A stretch of DNA of 33,230 nt, from NCBI GenBank assembly GCA_002746935.1, contig PDRW01000008.1, positions 1-33,230 on the forward strand, written 5' to 3'. The translations under genes were made by a program, and so were the position numbers. Under the pieces are notes generated by a model that was given only the letters and a program-made list of their open reading frames with translations, was not told the DNA's origin and ran no database searches. Position 1 is the first letter of the stretch; each line of letters starts with the position of its first letter. The DNA is from Rhodobacterales bacterium (GTDB lineage Bacteria > Pseudomonadota > Alphaproteobacteria > Rhodobacterales > Rhodobacteraceae). Positions 15,650 through 23,635 of the stretch are shown here, one piece after another.

Positions 15650-15866
15650 TCGGCACTCCTTTGATGGTTCCGGTTGTATTGCCGGCCAGACAATCGCCCC
15701 ATAGGGGCCGAATTGTGTCACGATTGGGCTCATTTCGCGATTGCGCGCGGGAGGAAGGGGGTGGCAACGGCGGGCAGATGTTTGCGCCAACGGGCTTGCC
15801 TGCCCGCCACGGGAGGGGCATATGAGAAGGAGCACAAAGACCGCGCACATCCAATGGGGGCCCAGA

Positions 15867-16181
15867 ATGACGACCTTCGACGACCGCGAAAACGCCTATG
15901 AAAACATGTTCGTCCATGACGAGGAACTGCGCTTCAAGGCAAACGCGCGCTGCAACAAGCTTCTGGCCCTCTGGGCGGCCGGGAAGATGAACAAGGCCGA
16001 AGGTGAGATCGACGCCTATGTGGCCGAGGTGATCAAGTCCGATTTCGAAGAGGCCGGTCATGAGGACGTGATCCGCAAGGTCGCGGGCGATCTCGACGAT
16101 CTTTCCTCCGCCGAAGAGGTCCGGGCAAAACGCGCCGAGCTTCTCGCGGTGGCGCAAAAGCAGGTCGCCGCCGAAGCCTGA
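15867..16181 (+). CDS. F1-ATPase inhibitor, zeta subunit family (DUF1476)
   Basis: A 104-residue protein that matches the zeta subunit first described in Paracoccus denitrificans, an inhibitor which blocks ATP hydrolysis by the F1 motor. Typical blocks are TTFDDRENAYENMFVHDEE at the N-terminus, RCNKLLALWAAGKM and IKSDFEEAGHEDVIRKV. The N-terminal stretch is the inhibitory part in Paracoccus. The ATG at 15867 gives the conserved N-terminus; the frame is open further up, but that sequence is not family-like. The gene stands alone, away from atp genes, as is usual in Rhodobacterales. Confidence 0.93.
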   Translation: MTTFDDRENAYENMFVHDEELRFKANARCNKLLALWAAGKMNKAEGEIDAYVAEVIKSDFEEAGHEDVIRKVAGDLDDLSSAEEVRAKRAELLAVAQKQVAAEA

Positions 16182-16408
16182 TCCCGGCCATCCCGCCCAT
16201 CCCGCCCCGGTATCGCAACGGGCATCGTTCTGGCGCCACTCCGGCACCCACAGGACCGGACCTGAACCCCCCGGGGCCGGGAGGGGTGTTTGGCGCGCTT
16301 TCGGTGCTCGGGTCAAGCTTTGCCCGGAGCATTGCGGGCCGGGCCGCCGCACGGGCATCCTCGCCTGGACCGGGACCGGTTTGCTTGCGCGGACACCCGG
16401 GCGCTGTG

Positions 16409-16449
16409 TTTTATCAACCATTTGTTAACCGCCTAATACGTTGATAAAA
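16409..16449. promoter_or_regulatory. Inverted repeat overlapping a CtrA-like site
   Basis: TTTTATCAAC and GTTGATAAAA are perfect 10-bp arms with a 21-base spacer. Inside, TCAA-CCATTTG-TTAACC is one mismatch from the alphaproteobacterial CtrA consensus TTAA-N7-TTAA. The stretch is strikingly AT-rich. There is no T-run at the right place for a terminator of the upstream gene. A regulatory role is an inference. Confidence 0.45.
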
Positions 16450-16475
16450 AAGGCATTCTTGACACATTCAAATTT

Positions 16476-16545
16476 CACTATTCCGGAATACCGGACTACC
16501 GGAAGACCAGAATACCGGACTAACAGAATACCCCACTATCGGAAG
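16476..16545. repeat. CCGGACTA-family repeat cluster
   Basis: Three direct units, GAATACCGGACTA at 16486 and 16510 and GAATACCCCACTA at 16526, with spacings of 24 and 16 bases. The first is preceded by TATTCCGGAATA, so inverted and direct forms are mixed. Related words occur at 5963-5994 and 21551-21607. Confidence 0.75.
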
Positions 16546-16678
16546 ATCAGGGCCAGAGCATTCCAGGACTGGCTTGAGGCATACCCGGGCGCTGGATCGA
16601 GAAATCCGAACAGGTGAGTCAGGTGGATTTTCCACTCCTGATCCGGCAGCAGGGCCGGACGAAGGAGCGAGCAGGGCA

Positions 16679-16798
16679 AGACGACCAGAACGGAACCGCA
16701 GCCCTGAGTTTACGGCGAACGTCGCGTTGGCAGCCTTGAAGGGCGACAACACAATGAGCGGGTTGGCGACACCGTTCGCCGTGCATCTGAACCAGATC
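16679..16798 (+). pseudogene. Remnant of an IS3-family transposase OrfA
   Basis: The plus-strand translation RNRSPEFTANVALAALKGD followed by NTMSGLATPFAVHLNQI closely resembles the start of IS3-group OrfA proteins, where (R/K)(R/K)x(F/Y)SPEFKAKVALEALKGEKTxxELAxxFGVHPxQI is the helix-turn-helix. The likeness stops at the residue where IHAWK would follow. No ATG of the original gene, no OrfB with a DDE domain and no terminal repeats are seen, so this is a short, decayed fragment. Confidence 0.75.
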
Positions 16799-16942
16799 GG
16801 TTGCGGATATGGGCCGGCGGGTTTGCAGGCGGGTTTGACCGCATGTTCGCAGGGCGCATCCGGCCTGCCCTGCCCCACCGCCGCCTGTGAGATCCCCCGC
16901 CCGGACTGACCCCGCCCGACAGGCGCCCGCCCGCCGCGGGCG

Positions 16943-16988
16943 GGGGGCGAAGCCCCCAAAACCCGCCCCGGCTCATCTTTTTCATGAG
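16943..16988 (+). promoter_or_regulatory. Leader hairpin and palindromic motif upstream of bmt
   Basis: GGGGGC-GAA-GCCCCC (16943-16957) is a strong hairpin. Just after it, GGCTCATCTTTTTCATGAG (16970-16988) is a near-palindrome with the same spacing as the one before the corrinoid protein gene (18131-18147). A further bulged stem, GCGATTTGCG to CGCAATCG, follows at about 16993-17018. I looked for SAM-II, SAH and cobalamin riboswitch cores and could not recognise one. Confidence 0.45.
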
Positions 16989-17050
16989 AGATCGCGATTT
17001 GCGCCCGCGCCGCAATCGTGGCACAGAGCCCCAAAACCCGGGAGCCCCCT

Positions 17051-18088
17051 ATGTCCAGAGACACTTTCGCCCGCCTCCTCGCCGAGAACGACTGGCTGAT
17101 GGCCGATGGCGCCACCGGCACCACGCTGTTCAACATGGGGCTCGTCTCGGGCGATTCGCCGGAGCTCTGGAACGTCGACAGGCCCGACAACATCCGCGCC
17201 CTCTACCGCGGCGCCGTCGAGGCGGGGTCCGACATCTTCCTGACCAATTCCTTCGGCGGCACCGCCGCCCGGCTGAAGCTCCACGACGCCCAGACCCGCG
17301 TTACCGAACTCAACCGCGCCGCCGCCGAACTTGGCCGCGAGGTCGCCGACGCGGCGGGCCGTGTGGTGATCGTCGCCGGTTCCATGGGGCCGACCGGCGA
17401 GATCATGGAACCGATGGGCCCGCTCAGCTTCGACGGCGCGATCGAAATGTTCCACGAGCAGGCCGAAGCCCTGAAGGAGGGCGGCGCCGACGTGCTCTGG
17501 GTCGAGACCATTTCCTCCCCCGACGAATACCGCGCCGCCGCCCGCGCCGCCGCGCTTGCCGACATGCCCTGGGTCGGCACCATGAGCTTCGACACCGGCG
17601 GCCGCACGATGATGGGCGTCACCTCCACCGACCTCGCCGATCTGGTCACCGGCCTCGACCACAAGCCTCTCGCCTTCGGCGCCAATTGCGGGGTCGGCGC
17701 GTCTGACCTCTTGCGCACGGTGCTGGGCTTCGCCGCCGCCGCAACCGGCATTCCGATCGTCGCCAAGGGCAATGCCGGCATTCCGAAATATGTCGACGGC
17801 GCAATCGTCTATGACGGCACAACCGCGCTGATGGCCGATTATGCCGAGCTTGCCCGCAACGCCGGGGCGAAGATCATCGGCGGTTGCTGCGGCACCACGC
17901 CCGAACACCTCCACGCCATGCGCGAGGCGCTGGAAACCCGCCCCACAGCCGCTGCGCCCCCGAGCCTCGACGAAATCGCGGCCAGACTCGGGGGGTTTTC
18001 CTCCGAGAGCGACGGCACCGGGCATGGCTGCACGTCCCATCCGCCAAAATCCCGGGAACGTCGTGGCAGACGGCGGCGCGGCACATAG
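17051..18088 (+). CDS. bmt: Homocysteine S-methyltransferase (betaine-homocysteine type)
   Basis: A 345-residue TIM-barrel enzyme that methylates homocysteine to methionine. The zinc ligands are visible: C213 in FGANCGVG and C279-C280 in IIGGCCGTTPEH. The N-terminus has the usual MADGATGTTLFNMG block, and FLTNSFGG, AGSMGPTGE and PWVGTMSFDTGGRTMMG are typical. The last 40 residues are Ser-, Arg- and Gly-rich and probably unstructured. The ATG at 17051 gives the normal N-terminus. The corrinoid-protein gene follows at 218 bp, so the methyl donor may be methylcobalamin on that partner rather than betaine. In the related Phaeobacter inhibens, methionine synthase is known to be split over several proteins, which fits this layout. 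Confidence 0.9.
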   Translation: MSRDTFARLLAENDWLMADGATGTTLFNMGLVSGDSPELWNVDRPDNIRALYRGAVEAGSDIFLTNSFGGTAARLKLHDAQTRVTELNRAAAELGREVADAAGRVVIVAGSMGPTGEIMEPMGPLSFDGAIEMFHEQAEALKEGGADVLWVETISSPDEYRAAARAAALADMPWVGTMSFDTGGRTMMGVTSTDLADLVTGLDHKPLAFGANCGVGASDLLRTVLGFAAAATGIPIVAKGNAGIPKYVDGAIVYDGTTALMADYAELARNAGAKIIGGCCGTTPEHLHAMREALETRPTAAAPPSLDEIAARLGGFSSESDGTGHGCTSHPPKSRERRGRRRRGT

Positions 18089-18115
18089 CGTCGCTTCAGG
18101 CGACCGCCCGCTTTG

Positions 18116-18147
18116 CGCCTGTTTGCAACAGGCTCATGTTTCCCATG
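18116..18147 (+). promoter_or_regulatory. Hairpin and palindromic motif before the corrinoid protein gene
   Basis: GCCTGTT-TGC-AACAGGC (18116-18132) is a perfect 7-bp hairpin, followed at once by TCATG-TTTCC-CATGA (18133-18147) and then ATTTTT. The second element, with its GG lead, matches the motif at 16970-16988 in 14 of 17 positions. This could be a terminator of bmt, an operator, or an RNA leader; the shared motif favours an operator. Confidence 0.45.
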
Positions 18148-18306
18148 AAGATTTTTCGCTCAGCAACCACCGCCCGGCGGGTCAGGGTCGCCATTGCCCC
18201 CGCGCGCGTCGCAAACCGGCCAGCCATGCCTGCACGAACCGCCAAGCTGAAACAAACACCCGCGCCCGCGCGCCCGCGCCGCGCGCCCTGCCAGGAGTAA
18301 CGCCCC

Positions 18307-19041
<735 letters not shown>

Positions 19042-19175
19042 CGGGGGCCCACAGGCAAAGGTGCGGGATGCCCTGCCCCTCCTGGCCTGCCCCCTGCCCT
19101 GCCGCCCGTGTGAATCCGTCCCGGGCAACTCCTGAAGGGCTTTTCCTTCCACCACGGTGGCCTTATGTGGTCTTC

Positions 19176-19358
19176 ATGTCCGCTGCGCGTTTCATTTTAC
19201 TTCTGCTCCTCGTCATCGCCGCGGGCGGGGCGACGGTCTGGATCGGCTGGGCGGCCGCCCGGGCAGGGCGGCTGGACGGGCAGGCGCTCATGGCGATGCT
19301 GCCTCTGGTGATGCTGCTGTCCATCGCCTTGCGGGCGCTCACCGGAAACCGTGACTGA
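19176..19358 (+). CDS. Small membrane protein of 60 residues
   Basis: A short protein with two hydrophobic segments (about 5-27, RFILLLLLVIAAGGATVWIGW, and about 36-54, ALMAMLPLVMLLSIALRAL) separated by a basic, Arg-containing loop. The family is not recognised. It lies 134 bp after the corrinoid-protein gene and is followed by a strong terminator, which supports it being the last gene of the transcript. The ribosome-binding site is weak. An in-frame upstream start would add a non-hydrophobic stretch and is less likely. Confidence 0.6.
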   Translation: MSAARFILLLLLVIAAGGATVWIGWAAARAGRLDGQALMAMLPLVMLLSIALRALTGNRD

Positions 19359-19359
19359 A

Positions 19360-19403
19360 CCCCGCCGCGCGGGCGTTGCACCGGCCCTGGGCGGGGCGTT
19401 TTT
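19360..19403 (+). terminator. Intrinsic terminator
   Basis: CCCCGCC (19360-19366) pairs with GGCGGGG (19390-19396); an inner GGGC/GCCC stem strengthens it, and TTTTT follows at 19399-19403. It directly follows the stop of the small membrane protein gene and so separates the bmt-corrinoid unit from DUF1638. Confidence 0.75.
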
Positions 19404-19600
19404 CAACAGCCAGGTTTTCAGCTGCCAGGAAGGAGCCGGGGAGGCACCATGACATACGAGAGACAGCCCGCACCTTGCCGCCAGTGTCTCTGGCAACGTC
19501 TCTGGCCTGCCGGGGCGCACCGCCGGTCGGGGGCCACTCCCCTCGCCCGCCGCGGCCACGGGGCCGGCGCCCTCGCCCGCCCCGCCCGGGAGCATTCCCC

Positions 19601-20281
19601 GTGACGGGCCGGGCCACCACCGGTGACGAGGCGCTCACCCGCGACGGGCTTGCGGTCTGCGGGGCATCGCCGCAAGGCCCCGGCCCCGGCCCCACGGCCG
19701 GGGCGCAAACCAGAGTGCTGGTGATCGGCTGCGGCGCGATTGCCCGGGAGATCCTCGCCGTACTGGCGGCCAACGGCCTCACCCATGTCGATGTCACCTG
19801 CCTGCCGGCGATCCTGCACAACACCCCCGGAAAGATCGTTCCCGCGATGCAAGCGGCGCTCGCCCGGCACCGCGCCGATTACGCCCGCATCTTCGTCGCC
19901 TATGCCGATTGCGGCACCGGCGGCGCGCTGGCGGCGCTGTGCGAGGCGGAGGGGGTCGAGATGCTCGAAGGCCCCCATTGCTACAGCTTCTTCGAGGGCA
20001 ACGCCGCCTTTGCGGCGCGCCAAGAGGTGACGAGCTTCTTCCTCACCGATTTCCTCGCCCGCCAGTTCGAGACGTTCGTGATAAGGCCCCTGGGGCTCGA
20101 CCGCTATCCGGAGCTCACCACGACCTATTTCGGCAATTACGAGAAGCTGGTCTACCTCGCCCAGACCGACGACCCGGCGCTCGACGCCATGGCCCGCGCC
20201 GCCGCCAAGTGCCTCGGCCTCGCTTTCGAACGCCGCTTCACCGGCTATGGAGACCTCGCGCCCGCTCTGGCAGCGCTCTGA
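19601..20281 (+). CDS. DUF1638 domain protein
   Basis: A cytoplasmic protein of about 226 residues in the DUF1638 family, which is often found near corrinoid methyltransferase genes in methanogens and in Rhodobacterales. Conserved Cys/His features are present: IGCGAIAREIL, VTCLPAILHNTP, YADCGTGGAL and GPHCYSFFEG. The Cys- and His-rich blocks suggest metal or cofactor binding, but no activity is known to me. The GTG at 19601 has GGGAG nine bases upstream and is preferred; the frame is open back to about 19376, but that part is Pro/Arg-rich and overlaps the terminator. Residues 1-35 before TRVLVIG look like a flexible lead, so the true start could be later. Confidence 0.8.
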   Translation: MTGRATTGDEALTRDGLAVCGASPQGPGPGPTAGAQTRVLVIGCGAIAREILAVLAANGLTHVDVTCLPAILHNTPGKIVPAMQAALARHRADYARIFVAYADCGTGGALAALCEAEGVEMLEGPHCYSFFEGNAAFAARQEVTSFFLTDFLARQFETFVIRPLGLDRYPELTTTYFGNYEKLVYLAQTDDPALDAMARAAAKCLGLAFERRFTGYGDLAPALAAL

Positions 20282-20335
20282 TTTTCCGGGCTTTCCGCTG
20301 CATCACGCCTGCGGGCGCACGGCCCGCCGGCCCCC

Positions 20336-20743
20336 TCAGCCTGCCGCCGCCAGCAGCCTGATCCGCTCGACCATCGACCGCAGCCCGTTGGTGCGCTGGC
20401 CCGACAGGTGCTCCTCGAGCTTCAGCCGCGCGAGTTCGGCGGTCGCGTCCACTTGCGCAACCTCGCTCACCGGCACGCCCGTGTAGAGCGCCTTCAGCAC
20501 CGCGATGATCCCGCGCACGATCAGCGCATCGGAATCGCCCCGGAAGCCGAACACCCCGTCCTTGATGTCCGGCACCAGCCAGACCTGGCTGGCACAGCCG
20601 GTGACCCGGGTGGCCGGAACCCTCAGCGCCTCGTCGAGCGGCTCCATCTTTCTGCCAAGGTCGATCACCGTGGCATAACGGTCTTCCCAATCGTCGAGAA
20701 AGGAAAAATCCTCGACGATCTCTTCGAAGGCTTGCGTGGCCAT
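20336..20743 (-). CDS. sufE: SufE family Fe-S cluster sulfur acceptor
   Basis: A 135-residue cytoplasmic protein that accepts persulfide sulfur from SufS and stimulates it during Fe-S cluster assembly. The active cysteine is C50 in TRVTGCASQVWL, the family hallmark. Other typical parts are FEEIVEDFSFLDDWEDRY at the N-terminus and EHLSGQRTNGLRSMVERI at the C-terminus. The ATG at 20743 has GGGAGAG upstream. It is convergent with the DUF1638 gene and stands apart from other suf genes. Confidence 0.95.
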   Translation of the reverse strand: MATQAFEEIVEDFSFLDDWEDRYATVIDLGRKMEPLDEALRVPATRVTGCASQVWLVPDIKDGVFGFRGDSDALIVRGIIAVLKALYTGVPVSEVAQVDATAELARLKLEEHLSGQRTNGLRSMVERIRLLAAAG

Positions 20744-20894
20744 CTGCGGGCTCTCCCCTGTCTCCGGTCCGTCTGCCCCCACCTAGGCAGGCTGCGGGCA
20801 AAGGTCCAGAGGCCGCGACAACTTCGCCAAAGCCGCCTTTTCAAAACCCGCCGCCTGCGCTACTCAGGGTGAAGACCACGCAGGGAAGACAAAC

Positions 20895-21377
20895 ATGGCC
20901 CGCATTGCCCGCATTCTCGTCGCATTCAGCCTCGCGCTGGCGCTTGCCGCCTGCGACTCCGGCCCCGACCTCAACCCGAAAAACTGGTTCGGCGCATCGG
21001 CTTCCGAAAAACCCACCCTGGTGGCACTCGAACCCGCCGGCGGCTGGCCCGCCGACACCGACCGCCGGCTGATGGTGAGCGATGTCACCGCGCTCCGGAT
21101 CGAACGCACCACGGCGGGCGCCATCGTCCACGCCACCGGCCTGCCGCCGGCACTCGGCTACTGGGACGCGGAACTGGTGGCGGTAAACGATGGCCTGCCG
21201 GAAAACGGCGTGGTGAGCTACCTGTTCAAGGTCGCCACGCCCCGCCAGCCCACAGCCGAAAGCACGCCATATGCCCGCAGGATCGAGGCCGCGGCATTCA
21301 TTCCCAATGTCCGTCTCGCCGGGATCCGGGCGATCCGCGTCGTTGGCGCGCGCAATTCTCAGACGGCCCGGCGGTAG
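20895..21377 (+). CDS. Unrecognised lipoprotein
   Basis: A 160-residue protein with a lipoprotein signal: a basic start (MARIARI), a hydrophobic stretch and a lipobox LAAC with C20 as the lipidated cysteine. After it come DSGPDLNPKNWFG and a folded part with GLPPALGYWDAELVAVND and GVVSYLFKVATPR. The family is not recognised beyond being a conserved-looking envelope protein. A site CAGGGA lies 8 bases before the ATG. A good terminator follows, so it is a single-gene unit. Confidence 0.8.
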   Translation: MARIARILVAFSLALALAACDSGPDLNPKNWFGASASEKPTLVALEPAGGWPADTDRRLMVSDVTALRIERTTAGAIVHATGLPPALGYWDAELVAVNDGLPENGVVSYLFKVATPRQPTAESTPYARRIEAAAFIPNVRLAGIRAIRVVGARNSQTARR

Positions 21378-21413
21378 GATCCGCCGGGGCCTGAGCCGGT
21401 GCGTTGATGGAGA

Positions 21414-21444
21414 GGCGGCGCCCCAGAGAGGCGCCGTCTTGTTT
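21414..21444 (+). terminator. Intrinsic terminator of the lipoprotein gene
   Basis: GGCGGCGCC and GGCGCCGTC form a 9-bp stem with one G-T pair around a 7-base loop, followed by TTGTTT. Confidence 0.7.
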
Positions 21445-21550
21445 GGCTCACCTCAGTGGCAAGCCCCGATGCCATGTTACCGCCCGTGCGGATGCGCTCA
21501 TGATGCGGGTCGACGCCTCGAACAGATTCATATTTCGAAGTGTCTGGTTT

Positions 21551-21607
21551 TCCGGACTAATGGAATACCAGTATTCCGGACTACCGGACTACCGGGCTCA
21601 CAGAATA
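21551..21607. repeat. CCGGACTA-family repeat cluster
   Basis: CCGGACTA occurs at 21552, 21576 and 21584, with a perfect inner inverted repeat GGAATAC-CA-GTATTCC at 21562-21577. It is the same word family as at 5963-5994 and 16476-16545. Confidence 0.75.
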
Positions 21608-21728
21608 CACGCGTGAAAACAACAGGTTACAAACCGATTCCGTCACACCCCCCTCAGGGAAACGCCCGTTTCGGAAATATTACACAGCCTGTCAGCTGCC
21701 CACCGACCGCAATCTCAGCAGTGCCCGG

Positions 21729-22937
21729 TCATGCCCGCGCACCCACTGAACCGCGCCCCTGAAGCTCGATCACCCTGACCCGCTGGCCCTTCGCCGCCAG
21801 CGCCACCTTGCCGTCACAGAGCTTCAGCGCGTCTTCACCGAAAACCTCACGCCGCCAGCCGCTCAGCGCCGGCACGTCGCGCCGCCCCGCGGCGATCAGG
21901 TCGAGATCCGCCGCCGATGCGATCAGCTTCTGTGCCACCTTCTGCTGCTCCGACCGCGTTTTGAGCAGCACCCGCAGCAGATCGGCCAGCGCCGGGTTGA
22001 CCTGAAGCTTTTCGCGGCCGTTCGCGGGCAGTTTCGGCATGTCTTCCGGCGCGGTTTCGGCACCGGCCTTCACCGCCGCCAGGATGCCTTCGGCAATCTC
22101 GCCCCGCCGCGCCTCGCGCAGCAGCAGCCGGGAGCGGCCAAGATCCTGAATACTGGCGGGCCTGGTCGAGGCCAGCTCAAGCAGCGCGTCGTCCTTCATC
22201 ACCCGGTTGCGGGGGATGTTGCGCGATTGCGCATGGGCCTCGCGGAACCGCGCCAATTCGCGCACCACCGCAAGAAACCGGCCCGAGGTGCTGCGGGTCT
22301 TGATCCGGAGCCAGGCCTCGGCGGGATCAACCCGGTAGGTCTCCGGATCGGCCAGCACCGCAAGCTCCTCCTCCACCCAGGCCCCCCGCCCGGTTTCGGC
22401 AAGCTCCGCCGACAGCACTTCGTAGATCCCGCGCAGATGGGTCACATCGCCCAGGGCGTATTGCTTCTGCGCCTCCGACAGCGGCCGGCGCGACCAGTCG
22501 GTGAACCGCGAAGACTTGTCGAGCTGCGCCTTGCCGATCCGGCGCACCAGCGTCTCGTAGCCCACCTGATCGCCATAGCCGCAGACCATCGCCGCAACCT
22601 GGGTGTCGAACAGCGGATGCGGGATCAGCCCGGCGTCGATATAGAAAATCTCGAGATCCTGGCGGGCGGCATGGAACACCTTGACCACGTTTTCGTTGCG
22701 GAAAAGCGCGTAGAGCGGCTCCAGCGACAGCGTTTCCGACAGCGGATCGACCAGCACGGCATCATCCGCGCCACCGCTGTCGGCCCTGTCGCCGCCCGGA
22801 ATGGCAAGCTGCACCAGGCAGAGTTTCGAATAATAGCTGCGTTCGCGAAGAAACTCGGTATCGACGGTGACATAGGGGCATTCGGCGGCGCGGGTGCAGA
22901 ACTCTGCCAGCGCCTCGGTCGTCGTGATGGTTTTCAT
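21729..22937 (-). CDS. rnd: Ribonuclease D
   Basis: A 402-residue 3'-5' exoribonuclease for tRNA and stable-RNA trimming. The DEDD catalytic residues are seen in VTVDTEFLRE (D and E, about 24-28), FHAARQDLEIF (third D) and QKYALGDVTHL (Tyr and last D), so it is the DEDDy type. An HRDC domain follows (ELARFREAHAQSRNIPRNRVMKDDAL). The last 80 residues are the usual second HRDC-like part. Its length is normal. The ATG gives MKTITTTEALAEFC, a typical RNase D start. Confidence 0.96.
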   Translation of the reverse strand: MKTITTTEALAEFCTRAAECPYVTVDTEFLRERSYYSKLCLVQLAIPGGDRADSGGADDAVLVDPLSETLSLEPLYALFRNENVVKVFHAARQDLEIFYIDAGLIPHPLFDTQVAAMVCGYGDQVGYETLVRRIGKAQLDKSSRFTDWSRRPLSEAQKQYALGDVTHLRGIYEVLSAELAETGRGAWVEEELAVLADPETYRVDPAEAWLRIKTRSTSGRFLAVVRELARFREAHAQSRNIPRNRVMKDDALLELASTRPASIQDLGRSRLLLREARRGEIAEGILAAVKAGAETAPEDMPKLPANGREKLQVNPALADLLRVLLKTRSEQQKVAQKLIASAADLDLIAAGRRDVPALSGWRREVFGEDALKLCDGKVALAAKGQRVRVIELQGRGSVGARA

Positions 22938-23084
22938 TTCGTTCGTGTTTTCAGGGTTCTCGCCGGTTCGCTGACCGGTTTAGGCCGAAACCGGGAGGAA
23001 GGAAAGAGCCCCACCCGGCCCGGATCCACACGCAGGCTCGCAGCCGCGCACGCCCCGCGAAAAGCCAGGATGATCCGGCAGGCT

Positions 23085-23528
23085 CTATGGCAACAGGATC
23101 GCCGCGCGGCGGTAGGTTTCGCTGTCGGAGCTGCCGTCGTCATAGTCGAGCCAGACGCGCACCTTCTTCACACTGCCCAGCGGGAAGGTCACGTAAGGCC
23201 GAAAGCCGTTGCCCTTGATGTCGTTGGGCCGGGTCTCGCCTTCATAACAGGGCTCGGCCCTGAACCTTGCGCGTTTCTGGTCGTTGACCTTGTAGCTGAT
23301 CGCCTCGATCCCGCAGCGCCAGGCGAGAATGTGGGAGAACAGCAGCTGGTCTTCTCCGCCACGCTCGCGCAGCGACACCCAGTCGCCGCGGGTCAGCTCC
23401 AGCATCGGTTTCACCTCCGCGGCGGTGGTGAATTGCTGCGCCGCCGCCGGCCCCGCCGCCCCGGCAAGAACCAGCAGCAGGGGCAGGACAAACGCCGCTT
23501 TGGCAACGGATGGCTTCATGGCACGCAT
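23085..23528 (-). CDS. Unrecognised small secreted protein
   Basis: A 147-residue protein with a signal peptide (MRAMKPSVAKAAFVLPLLLVLAG, cleavage near AAAQQ) and an exported part with two cysteines, RCGIEAISYKVN and RAEPCYEGETR, perhaps forming a disulfide. The C-terminus has WLDYDDGSSDSETYRRAAILL. Family not recognised. The start at 23528 has GGAGG five bases upstream; the frame is open 51 bases more. It lies about 150 bp upstream of rnd on the same strand and is divergent from the glycosyltransferase-like gene. Confidence 0.75.
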   Translation of the reverse strand: MRAMKPSVAKAAFVLPLLLVLAGAAGPAAAQQFTTAAEVKPMLELTRGDWVSLRERGGEDQLLFSHILAWRCGIEAISYKVNDQKRARFRAEPCYEGETRPNDIKGNGFRPYVTFPLGSVKKVRVWLDYDDGSSDSETYRRAAILLP

Positions 23529-23635
23529 CGGGCCTCCTGATCGGATCGGCAGGGGATCACTCGGGCGCGCGGCGTTCACTCGCGCGCCGCTCCCCTATAT
23601 ATGGTGGAGATAGCAGAAAAGCGGGACAAGATGCG

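Larger units (their letters stand above)
16182..17050. other. Gene-free region with IS remnant and repeats
   Basis: About 870 bases with no intact gene. It holds a 10-bp inverted repeat overlapping a CtrA-like site (16409-16449), a CCGGACTA-family repeat cluster (16476-16545), an IS3 orfA remnant (16679-16798) and the hairpin-rich leader of the homocysteine methyltransferase gene (from about 16940). A long minus-strand frame crosses all of this and enters the next gene, and is rejected. Confidence 0.6.
21378..21728. other. Gene-free region with terminator and repeat
   Basis: Between the lipoprotein gene and rnd, which converge. It holds the terminator at 21414-21444 and the CCGGACTA-family repeat at 21551-21607. 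A short plus-strand frame crossing the repeat translates it into Ser/Gly/Tyr-rich sequence and is not considered a gene. Confidence 0.55.

Noticed and set aside
16940-17050. SAM-II, SAH or SAM-SAH riboswitch before bmt
   Set aside because: Hairpins are present, but I could not match the conserved cores of any of these riboswitches. A covariance-model search would decide.
16468-17193. Minus-strand open frame over repeats and the bmt start
   Set aside because: It is translated from the repeat cluster, the IS3 remnant on the other strand and the antisense of bmt.
19376-19600. N-terminal extension of DUF1638
   Set aside because: It overlaps the terminator and is Pro/Arg-rich; the GTG at 19601 has a better ribosome-binding site.
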